Part shown: in pieces, positions 1 to 5,148 of the stretch
Position numbering within the stretch: the first letter of the stretch is position 1
Layout of the letters: every line of letters starts with the position of its first letter
From: Gammaproteobacteria bacterium
GTDB lineage: Bacteria; Pseudomonadota; Gammaproteobacteria; UBA9214
NCBI GenBank assembly: GCA_029859555.1
Contig: JAOUCV010000175.1
Location: forward strand, 1 to 5,176
DNA length: 5,176 nucleotides
Direction: 5' to 3'
The notes under the pieces: generated by a model
The model's input: only the letters and a program-made list of their open reading frames with translations
Told to the model about the DNA's origin: nothing
Databases searched by the model: none
Translations under genes and position numbers: made by a program

Positions 1-126
1 CAGCGCACCGGTATGTACAGCCTGATCGCATTTCTCGGCCGCTTCCGACATGCGTGCCTGCTGCCGGTCGCAGCTTGAAAGTGAAGCAAGTACAAGTCCT
101 GAAATCAGTATTTTTATGTGCTTCAT
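1..126 (-). CDS. Putative small lipoprotein, 5' part only (cut by window start)
   Basis: Reading the minus strand from the ATG at 126-124 gives 42 codons without a stop up to the window edge. The N-terminus is a textbook lipoprotein signal: MKHIKILISGLVLASLSSCD has a Lys-rich n-region, a hydrophobic core and the lipobox L-S-S-C with the acylated Cys at residue 19. Asp at +2 is the inner-membrane retention signal in enterobacteria, but the rule is not universal. After the Cys the visible mature part (to residue 42) is polar, with one further Cys at residue 33 and no recognisable domain. A GGAAAG ribosome site lies 7 nt before the start. The gene runs divergently from the sensor kinase operon across about 700 bp. 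Its function is unknown, because most of the protein lies outside the window. The lipoprotein call is well supported; anything beyond that is not. Confidence 0.8.
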   Translation of the reverse strand, partial: MKHIKILISGLVLASLSSCDRQQARMSEAAEKCDQAVHTGAL

Positions 127-133
127 ATCAGTT

Positions 134-139
134 CTTTCC
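134..139 (-). promoter_or_regulatory. Ribosome binding site of the lipoprotein gene
   Basis: The minus strand reads GGAAAG followed by 7 nt and then ATG at 126. This supports the chosen start and the reality of the truncated lipoprotein gene. Confidence 0.55.
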
Positions 140-437
140 GGGTCTACCAGGAGCACAGCAGCGTTTATGGCTTTGCGGAAAATGCAATATATTTTCCCCT
201 GTTGAAACCCATACCCGGGCTATTGCCAAGTGTGGAAAGGATAACCCCCCTGTCCCGAAATTCAACGGTTATATTATATTGATTCCTGTACTGATCGTTG
301 TGAAATCCTGCCTGATTCTGATGTTTTCGCTTGAATCGCTTTCCGCTTTGCATATATATCCAGCGCAGTCATACTCCTGCGGCCAACAGAAACTCTTCAG
401 CTTGCACTCGGGTAACTGCAATATGACTGGAGGGATG

Positions 438-452
438 GATTTTCCGAAAATC
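438..452. repeat. Perfect inverted repeat GATTTTC-C-GAAAATC
   Basis: Two 7 bp arms are exactly complementary around a single central C. With a 1 nt centre it looks more like a protein-binding DNA palindrome than an RNA hairpin. The word GGATTTTCC at 437-445 recurs on the minus strand at 590-598 inside the motif shared by the two upstream regions. The function is unknown. Confidence 0.35.
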
Positions 453-580
453 AGTCGAACAGGTCAGCACAAAGGAGGTTCCCGGTATGGATACCTAGGA
501 TGTGGTGGCTGACAGGGGGGACTACAGTGGCCCGAGATTCTCGACTGTAATGTTTCGCTAACAGGGGCGGGCAGAAATTT

Positions 581-599
581 GAAATATAGGGAAAATCCT
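581..599 (-). promoter_or_regulatory. Candidate operator shared with the solute-binding protein gene (copy 1)
   Basis: The minus strand reads AGGATTTTCCCTATATTTC. The upstream region of the solute-binding protein gene reads AGGACTTTCCCTATAGTTTC at 3397-3416 on the plus strand. The two agree in all but one substitution and one inserted G. Copy 1 lies about 230 bp before the kinase start and 455 bp before the lipoprotein start, inverted relative to the kinase gene. A common binding site for the response regulator encoded here is an inference; the similarity itself is directly visible. Confidence 0.4.
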
Positions 600-633
600 C
601 ATTATTACAAGGCAGATTTTCTATTAGCATGTA

Positions 634-659
634 ACCCTGTAGCTTCGGCTACCCTGTAG
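634..659 (+). repeat. Direct repeat ACCCTGTAG with UUCG hairpin
   Basis: ACCCTGTAG occurs at 634-642 and again at 651-659. Between and across them sits GTAGC-TTCG-GCTAC (639-652), a 5 bp stem with the very stable cUUCGg tetraloop. The downstream GCTAC arm can alternatively pair with the GTAG at 656-659. A run of five T follows at 660-664, so a weak terminator is possible, but the T run is 8 nt from the stem. A tandem operator is the other reading. Confidence 0.35.
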
Positions 660-682
660 TTTTTGTTGAGCCATTTGTCGAT

Positions 683-705
683 AACTGGATCAGATAGAGC
701 CAGTT
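683..705. repeat. 23 bp inverted repeat upstream of the kinase promoter
   Basis: Arms AACTGGATC (683-691) and GAGCCAGTT (697-705) are complementary at eight of nine positions (mismatch A689/G699) around the 5 bp centre AGATA. The dyad lies 58-80 bp ahead of the predicted -35 element at 763, a usual distance for an activator site. Size and symmetry fit a dimeric regulator; which protein binds is not known. Confidence 0.45.
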
Positions 706-762
706 GCTACCCGGTACAGGACAAAAAAAGCGGTTATAAATACGAAAAACACTGCATTAGTA

Positions 763-793
763 TCGACAGGCCTGATCTGAACTACTATATAAT
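763..793 (+). promoter_or_regulatory. Predicted sigma70-type promoter of the kinase-regulator operon
   Basis: A perfect TATAAT is at 788-793, inside TATATAAT (786-793). Upstream, TCGACA (763-768) matches five of six bases of the -35 consensus. The spacer is 17 nt to TATATA at 786 or 19 nt to TATAAT at 788. Transcription would begin near 800, leaving a leader of roughly 33 nt before the start codon at 833. The -35 is imperfect, which leaves room for activator dependence. Confidence 0.5.
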
Positions 794-832
794 TATGCTT
801 TCTGCTTACAGGACCCTGTTAAATAACAGCTT

Positions 833-2656
833 ATGACGTTCTTTCGAGCAATGCTGTTAGCGGTTGCGGGTCTGTTTGTTGTGCTTCCCGGCACGCTCCT
901 GGCCGATTCCCGGAAGATCTGTTCTATCGGTGTACTGGCCCATCGCGGACACGAAACAGCTATCCGTATGTGGACCCCGACAGCTGATTACCTGTCCAGC
1001 CAGATCGCAGGCTACGACTTTCGCCTGGTACCACTTGATCTGGATGAAATGCATGCAGCAGAACTACGGGGCGAACTTGATTTCATTCTCACCAACCCCG
1101 GTCACTATGTGGAGCTTGAGTATAATCATGGTGTTTCTCGAATTGCGACGTTGATGAACGATCGTCATGGCGTGTCCTCAACCCTGTTTGGTGCAGTTAT
1201 ATTTACGCGCAGAGATCGCACGGATATTGAGTCACTGACAGACCTGAAGGGCAAGTCCTTCGCGGCGGTTAATGAAGCGGCATTCGGTGGTTTTCAGATG
1301 GCATGGAGAGAACTAAAGGAGGCAGGTGTCGATCCTTTTACAGATATGGAAGAGCTTCGTTTTATTGGCTTCCCGCAGGACGAGATTGTCTATGCCGTCA
1401 GGGACGGACGCGTGGACGCCGGCACCGTACGTACTGATATTCTCGAGTACATGGCCGACCGGGGGGACATTAACCTGGAAGATTTAAAGGTGCTGAACTC
1501 ACAGTTATCAGACGGCTTCCCCTTGCTCCATAGTACGCAATTGTACCCGGAGTGGGCCTTCGCCAAGACTGATATTGCACCAGTCGGCCTGGCGCGGGAG
1601 GTTTCCCTGGCGCTCCTGCAAATGCCCCGCGATGATCCGGCAACACGGGCCGGAAAATATTCAGGCTGGACTGTGCCCCTTGACTACAACAGGGTGCATG
1701 AACTGTTCGAGATGCTTGGCATTGGACCCTACCAGGTAACCGGCGATATCCGTTTCATGGATGTGTTACGGCGCTATTGGTACTGGCTGGTCTTGTTGTC
1801 CGGGATCATACTTTTTAGCCTGATATTAAATGTTTATATCAAGCGTGAGGTAGTCAGGCGTACCGCCCAGCTTTCCGAGACAAATCGCACACTACAAGAC
1901 CAGATTACGGAGCGCGAACGAGCCGAACAGGAAGTTCGCGAATTACTCGAAGAAAACCGCACGCTGGTTGGGAATTCGCTGGTGGTGCAGGAAAACGAGC
2001 GTCGCTACTGGTCACGGGAACTGCATGATGAACTGGGTCAATGTGTTACCGCTATTCAGGCAGATGCAGAAATCATCAGCGAGTACGCCGCAGCCCGGGG
2101 CGATTCCGGCCTGGAAAAAAGTGCGGAGGCCATCAAGAGTGTCTCTGCTCGTATCTATGAGTTCGTTCACTCCACGATGCTGCTGCTGCGACCGAGCATA
2201 CTGGAGGACCTGGGTTTGGCAGAGACGCTTCGCCAGGAAGTGGATGCCTGGCAAACCAGACATCCGAAAATCAGATGTACACTGTCTATGAATGCTGATC
2301 TGGAAGGCCTGGATGAGCAGACAGAGATTACTATCTACCGCATTGTTCAGGAAAGCCTGACCAATATTGCGAAATATGCACACGCCAGCAATGTCACCCT
2401 TAATTTCGACGTGCTGGGTGACTTTTCGAGTGGCGATGTGGACAATACACCGATCACAGTCCTCAGGTTTTCCATTCGGGATGACGGTGTCGGAATGGAC
2501 TCAAAACCTGCTCGCGGCAGTGGACTGGGGTTGATTGGGATACGGGAACGTGCCAGCGCACTGTGTGGTGAGATGAGCATACAGACTGCGAAAGGACAGG
2601 GACTTGCAATAATTGTGACGTTACCACTGATCTGCAGGTCGAAGGGGCAACCATGA
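833..2656 (+). CDS. Membrane sensor histidine kinase with PhnD/TtrS-like periplasmic sensor
   Basis: Sensor kinase of 607 residues that should sit in the inner membrane and phosphorylate the regulator encoded next. Residues 1-24 form a signal peptide ending LLA before DS. Residues about 27-300 resemble the PhnD-like (phosphonate-type) solute-binding fold used as a sensor in TtrS, with the family-like stretches DLKGKSFAAVNEAAFGG, VRDGRVDAGTVRTDILE and LYPEWAFAKT. One membrane helix follows at about 314-336, then a charged coiled coil (about 340-390) with no HAMP domain. The core is HisKA_3 type: RELHDELGQ with phospho-acceptor His398, N-box QESLTNIAKYA (Asn511), G1 box RDDGVGMD (550-556) and G2 box GSGLGLIGIRERA (562-574). 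All catalytic motifs look intact. The ATG at 833 is chosen because an in-frame TAA lies 6 nt before it and because its n-region carries Arg5; the ATG at 851 would lose that charge. No clear Shine-Dalgarno site precedes it. It overlaps the regulator gene by 4 nt. The ligand is unknown; tetrathionate is not implied, as no reductase genes are present. Confidence 0.9.
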   Translation: MTFFRAMLLAVAGLFVVLPGTLLADSRKICSIGVLAHRGHETAIRMWTPTADYLSSQIAGYDFRLVPLDLDEMHAAELRGELDFILTNPGHYVELEYNHGVSRIATLMNDRHGVSSTLFGAVIFTRRDRTDIESLTDLKGKSFAAVNEAAFGGFQMAWRELKEAGVDPFTDMEELRFIGFPQDEIVYAVRDGRVDAGTVRTDILEYMADRGDINLEDLKVLNSQLSDGFPLLHSTQLYPEWAFAKTDIAPVGLAREVSLALLQMPRDDPATRAGKYSGWTVPLDYNRVHELFEMLGIGPYQVTGDIRFMDVLRRYWYWLVLLSGIILFSLILNVYIKREVVRRTAQLSETNRTLQDQITERERAEQEVRELLEENRTLVGNSLVVQENERRYWSRELHDELGQCVTAIQADAEIISEYAAARGDSGLEKSAEAIKSVSARIYEFVHSTMLLLRPSILEDLGLAETLRQEVDAWQTRHPKIRCTLSMNADLEGLDEQTEITIYRIVQESLTNIAKYAHASNVTLNFDVLGDFSSGDVDNTPITVLRFSIRDDGVGMDSKPARGSGLGLIGIRERASALCGEMSIQTAKGQGLAIIVTLPLICRSKGQP

Positions 2657-3288
2657 CTATCAGAGTATTGCTGACAGATGATCATGAAGTCGTGCGTGCC
2701 GGCTACACCCGGCTGCTGGAAAGTACTTCCGATATTGATGTGATCGCGGAGGCCTGTAGTGGAGAAGAGGCCTGTACGAGTTTTTTTGAGTGTCGGCCGG
2801 ATGTACTGATCATGGATCTGAATATGCCTGGCATGGGCGGGCTTGAAGCCTGTCGGCGGATAATTGCCAGGGACCCGAAGGCAAACATCCTGGTGTTCAG
2901 TGTGCACGAGAACGAGGTCATGCTGGAACGCGCACTCGATACCGGCATAAAAGGTTACGTCACCAAGCGCAGCGCCTCCCGGGTCATGATACATGCGGTA
3001 CGAAAAGTTGCCGCTGGCGACGTTTATGTCTGCGAGGAAATGATGTCTCACCTTGTGGGTCAACGGAAATCAGTGGATGGCGGGCGACTCAAGGACCTGA
3101 CGCCGCGGGAATTCGAGGTTTTTCGCCTGCTGGCGGACAGCAAGTCGGTTAATGAGATTGCCGGCATCCTCAATATCAGCCCAAAGACCGTTGGTCATCA
3201 CATGACGCATATCAAGGAAAAACTCAATATCAGCAATATCGCCGAGTTAACCCATCTTGCCATTCGACTGGGTATTACCAGCGCCTGA
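2653..3288 (+). CDS. NarL/FixJ-family (GacA/UvrY-like) response regulator
   Basis: DNA-binding response regulator of 211 residues, a normal length for the family. The receiver domain (about 3-120) has the acidic pair Asp9-Asp10, phospho-acceptor Asp55 in VLIMDLNMPGMGG, Ser83 at the switch position and the conserved Lys105 in GYVTKRS. A LuxR/GerE helix-turn-helix occupies about 145-205, beginning LTPREFEVFRLLADSKSVNEIA with the recognition helix in NISPKTVGHHMTHIKEKL. The GYVTK...AAGDVY linker recalls GacA/UvrY more than NarL. The ATG lies inside the ATGA overlap with the kinase stop, and AAGGGG at 2642-2647 gives a good ribosome site at 5 nt, so the two genes are translationally coupled and surely a cognate pair. 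Its targets are not shown directly. The shared motif at 581-599 and 3397-3416 is a candidate binding site, which would mean autoregulation plus control of the downstream exported protein. Confidence 0.93.
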   Translation: MTIRVLLTDDHEVVRAGYTRLLESTSDIDVIAEACSGEEACTSFFECRPDVLIMDLNMPGMGGLEACRRIIARDPKANILVFSVHENEVMLERALDTGIKGYVTKRSASRVMIHAVRKVAAGDVYVCEEMMSHLVGQRKSVDGGRLKDLTPREFEVFRLLADSKSVNEIAGILNISPKTVGHHMTHIKEKLNISNIAELTHLAIRLGITSA

Positions 3289-3396
3289 AAAAGTCTTCGA
3301 CTGGTTGGCCGTTACCACATGGGCCGATGATGCTTGTCGAATGCGAGTATTGCTGTTTCATTATATTTCAAACAAGAAATCTGCTTACTCACGATC

Positions 3397-3416
3397 AGGA
3401 CTTTCCCTATAGTTTC
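3397..3416 (+). promoter_or_regulatory. Candidate operator shared with the kinase upstream region (copy 2)
   Basis: AGGACTTTCCCTATAGTTTC, 151 bp ahead of the solute-binding protein start. It nearly duplicates, in opposite orientation, the sequence at 581-599. The ACCCTGTAGTTT at 651-662 is a looser relative (CCCTRTAGTTT in common). A response-regulator site is the favoured reading; an extended promoter element shared by the two units is the alternative. Confidence 0.42.
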
Positions 3417-3459
3417 CTGCATCCCTGATTAGTAGTATCGAATTGTTACCGCAGATTTC

Positions 3460-3492
3460 CAGCATTAAACAAAATCATTTTAAAGAATGCTG
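3460..3492. repeat. 33 bp hyphenated dyad upstream of the solute-binding protein gene
   Basis: Outer arms CAGCATT (3460-3466) and AATGCTG (3486-3492) and inner arms AAAA (3471-3474) and TTTT (3478-3481) share one exact centre at base 3476, so 11 base pairs are symmetric about a single axis. It lies 74-107 bp before the start codon. It could be an operator for a dimeric regulator or, if the transcript begins upstream, a leader hairpin. No promoter was recognised confidently in this gap; TTGTTA (3443-3448) with TAAACA (3466-3471) at 17 nt is only a weak candidate and would put its -10 inside the dyad. Confidence 0.4.
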
Positions 3493-3555
3493 TGGTACAG
3501 ATTGATGCTGACCAGGCCAGAAAGATCCATATTAATCCCAAGAACACATCTGAAC

Positions 3556-3561
3556 GAGGAG
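3556..3561 (+). promoter_or_regulatory. Ribosome binding site deciding the start of the solute-binding protein
   Basis: GAGGAG followed by 5 nt (ccatt) and ATG at 3567. The frame is open further upstream to a GTG at 3492, but that start lacks a ribosome site, sits inside the dyad, and would bury the signal peptide behind 25 polar residues. Confidence 0.8.
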
Positions 3562-3566
3562 CCATT

Positions 3567-5072
3567 ATGTTAACAACAACCAAATTCACAACCAGTACCC
3601 TGTTAGGCAGCCTTGTAGCGCTTGCCTGCGCAGGTGGCTCGAGTGCCGTATTTGCCGGCAAACCAGGTGATTCGTACGAGCTGAAAGGGCCTTGCGCATT
3701 CCTGCCCGCAGATCGGGCGACTGAATTTCACGGTAATCCCGACCGCTCCAAGTTGAACCTGGGCATGGCGGGTAATCAGTGGGTGGTGTTTGAGGATGCC
3801 ATGCAGCAATTTAATGTCTACACCGGCCAGGGCGACGGCAGCGAGCCGGCATACCGCCCCAACGACGCCAGCCGTTTTACCCTGGCTGATTTGAACGACA
3901 ATGCCAATCGTTACTTTGTCGAATTGATTCCGCCGGGACAAATCCGCGCGCAAATCAAATCCGGTTGCATGCTGCTGGGTAATGATGAAGATCGCAACTT
4001 CCTGCCGGGCAATTTTCAGGTGAAATTCGACGTATTTGCATCTACCAACTATCGTCTGATGAAGGACCTGGCGAATAACGGTTTCATTGACGAGGCAGTC
4101 CCCTATATCAGTAACCGTCTCGATTTGATGGTGCTAGGAGATGGTGACCCTCAAAACAATACTGGCAATCCCAAGGACATCGGTAATACCAGGTATACGA
4201 GTGATGCCGAATTTGATACACAGTTCGACATCATTATGGACCTGTTGTCCGGCGATGTGACTGCTTCATCCCTTGATCACATCAACGAGGGCATCCATAA
4301 CGCCTCCAACAATTACATGAGAAATGCGCATACCTGGGTCAAGGCCAATGACCCCGGGACGACCATTTACATGACCTATACACTTGCCGACGGCACAGAC
4401 GTGACCGCTGACATAACGGCTTCAGACTGGATCCAGGTTGCTTTGGCCAACGTCGCAACACCTCAGCCGGGATCACCGGGTGCAAGACGTCTTCCGGGAT
4501 CCGGTGATCCATTAGCAGGGGATGCAGGTGAAAACCATACCTCGCATGATCTCGATCAACGTGGCTGCGGTACTGCGGGTGACTATCTGTTCTGTGAGTA
4601 CGCGGTACTTAACAAGGCCAACACCCATGAGTCCCGCGTGCATCACGTGGAAACACCCGGTGGAATCGTGAGTGACCCGGATTTTGTGTTTGTGGATGTG
4701 GGCTTTGTCTGGATCACCGAGCTTGCCTTCCAGTTGAACAACGATAACTTCGACGTACAGGGCATGGTAGGTAACCAGGATATTGCGGATCTGGGTATTC
4801 CTCGTCCGGCTGGTTCGACGAATGTTAACAATGACATCACCTACTCGCTGGCCAAACTGGCAACATCCAGTAATGGAAAACGCGCACGGCAGTTCGTTGA
4901 TTTTCTACGTAGTCCGGCAGGTCAAGAGGTTTACACCGATGGCGGTTTCACTGGCCTGACGGCTACCCAGCTGGACGGTGGCAGATGCTATTCGGAACCG
5001 GTAAAGGGTGTTTCTGTAGAGACGATCCGCAATGGCGATGGCTCATGCGACGATTGGCTTAATAATAATTAA
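3567..5072 (+). CDS. Exported ModA-like solute-binding protein, long form, orphan
   Basis: Protein of 501 residues. Residues 1-30 are a Sec signal peptide ending SAVFA before GKPGD. The mature protein resembles the molybdate-type (COG0725/ModA-like) binding proteins: LNLGMAGNQWVVFEDAM (64-80), IPPGQIRAQIKSG (121-133), FDVFASTNYRLMKDLANNG (154-172), YISNRLDLMV (180-189), SRVHHVETPGGIVSD then VDVGFVWITELAFQ (356-389), and the closing FVDFLRSPAGQEVYTDGGF (443-461). Typical ModA proteins are about 250 residues; the extra length lies mainly in a central segment (about 206-350) with a Pro/Gly-rich linker near 300-316, and in a C-terminal tail. Six mature cysteines (43, 134, 334, 343, 474, 494) suggest disulfides and a periplasmic location. 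No ABC permease or ATPase follows before the terminator, so a role as transporter subunit is uncertain; a sensory co-receptor or scavenging protein is possible. The ligand cannot be inferred. Fold-family call fairly sure, function open. Confidence 0.8.
   Translation: MLTTTKFTTSTLLGSLVALACAGGSSAVFAGKPGDSYELKGPCAFLPADRATEFHGNPDRSKLNLGMAGNQWVVFEDAMQQFNVYTGQGDGSEPAYRPNDASRFTLADLNDNANRYFVELIPPGQIRAQIKSGCMLLGNDEDRNFLPGNFQVKFDVFASTNYRLMKDLANNGFIDEAVPYISNRLDLMVLGDGDPQNNTGNPKDIGNTRYTSDAEFDTQFDIIMDLLSGDVTASSLDHINEGIHNASNNYMRNAHTWVKANDPGTTIYMTYTLADGTDVTADITASDWIQVALANVATPQPGSPGARRLPGSGDPLAGDAGENHTSHDLDQRGCGTAGDYLFCEYAVLNKANTHESRVHHVETPGGIVSDPDFVFVDVGFVWITELAFQLNNDNFDVQGMVGNQDIADLGIPRPAGSTNVNNDITYSLAKLATSSNGKRARQFVDFLRSPAGQEVYTDGGFTGLTATQLDGGRCYSEPVKGVSVETIRNGDGSCDDWLNNN
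4470..4510. repeat. Nested inverted repeat and palindrome inside the solute-binding protein gene
   Basis: GGATCACCGG (4470-4479) and CCGGTGATCC (4501-4510) are perfect 10 bp inverted arms. The 21 nt between them hold the perfect palindrome AAGACGTCTT (4484-4493). CCGGGATC is also directly repeated (4467-4474 and 4494-4501). The DNA encodes the Pro/Gly-rich linker PGSPGARRLPGSGDP, residues 301-315, where PGS appears twice. Confidence 0.6.
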
Positions 5073-5111
5073 TACCGGTCGCAGTTAACGCGATACAATC
5101 GCAATGACCTG

Positions 5112-5148
5112 AAAAATCCCGCCCTCGAAAGGGGGCGGGGTTTTTTTT
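5112..5148 (+). terminator. Strong intrinsic terminator after the solute-binding protein gene
   Basis: CCCGCCCTC (5118-5126) pairs with GGGGGCGGG (5131-5139) across a GAAA tetraloop (5127-5130), one pair being T-G. The stem extends through T5117 and five A opposite G5140 and the T run, and eight T follow (5141-5148). It begins about 40 nt after the stop codon. Because five A precede the stem, it should also work on the minus strand, as expected between convergent genes. Confidence 0.95.

Larger units (their letters stand above)
127..832. other. Long intergenic region between divergent genes
   Basis: No convincing protein or RNA gene is seen in these 706 bases. The open frames present (plus strand 54-512, minus strand 165-353) have no plausible ribosome site. 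Their products do not resemble real proteins, and the first overlaps the lipoprotein gene. The region does hold regulatory-looking structure: a perfect 7+1+7 inverted repeat at 438-452, a full anti-SD complement at 471-479, a motif shared with the solute-binding protein upstream region at 581-599, repeated ACCCTGTAG words at 634-659, a 23 bp inverted repeat at 683-705, and a promoter at 763-793. The length suggests that both flanking genes have sizeable control regions, or that an unrecognised small RNA is present. Confidence 0.6.

Noticed and set aside
54..512. 152-codon plus-strand open frame over the lipoprotein start and the intergenic region
   Set aside because: It overlaps the lipoprotein gene antisense, has no ribosome site, and its product shows no domain or signal.
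686..700. Possible sigma54 promoter (TGG, 10 nt, GC)
   Set aside because: Only the GG and GC dinucleotides and spacing fit. The rest of the -24/-12 consensus is poor, and the bases are better explained as part of the 23 bp inverted repeat.
833..2656. Naming the pair ttrS/ttrR
   Set aside because: The kinase core is of a different class, the regulator is GacA-like, and no tetrathionate reductase genes are in the window.
2347..3063. 238-codon minus-strand open frame across the kinase end and the regulator
   Set aside because: It is antisense to two clearly intact genes whose catalytic motifs are all in the plus frames. Its product resembles nothing known, and no promoter or ribosome site was seen.
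3304..3328. Hairpin TTGGCC/GGCCGA after the regulator as a terminator
   Set aside because: Short stem with a wobble pair, an 11-12 nt loop and no T run. Read-through toward the next gene cannot be excluded.
758..3441. TAGTATCGA present upstream of both the kinase (758-766) and the solute-binding protein (3433-3441)
   Set aside because: A 9 bp match between regions of about 700 and 280 bp is expected by chance about once.
3492..3566. Upstream GTG start that would extend the solute-binding protein by 25 residues
   Set aside because: It has no ribosome site and would put polar residues before the signal peptide. GAGGAG with ATG at 3567 is far better.
3567..3656. Lipoprotein reading of the solute-binding protein signal (Cys21 in VALAC)
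   Set aside because: The residue at -3 is Ala, not the usual Leu/Val/Ile, and SAVFA before GKPGD is a good signal peptidase I site. Kept only as a minor alternative.
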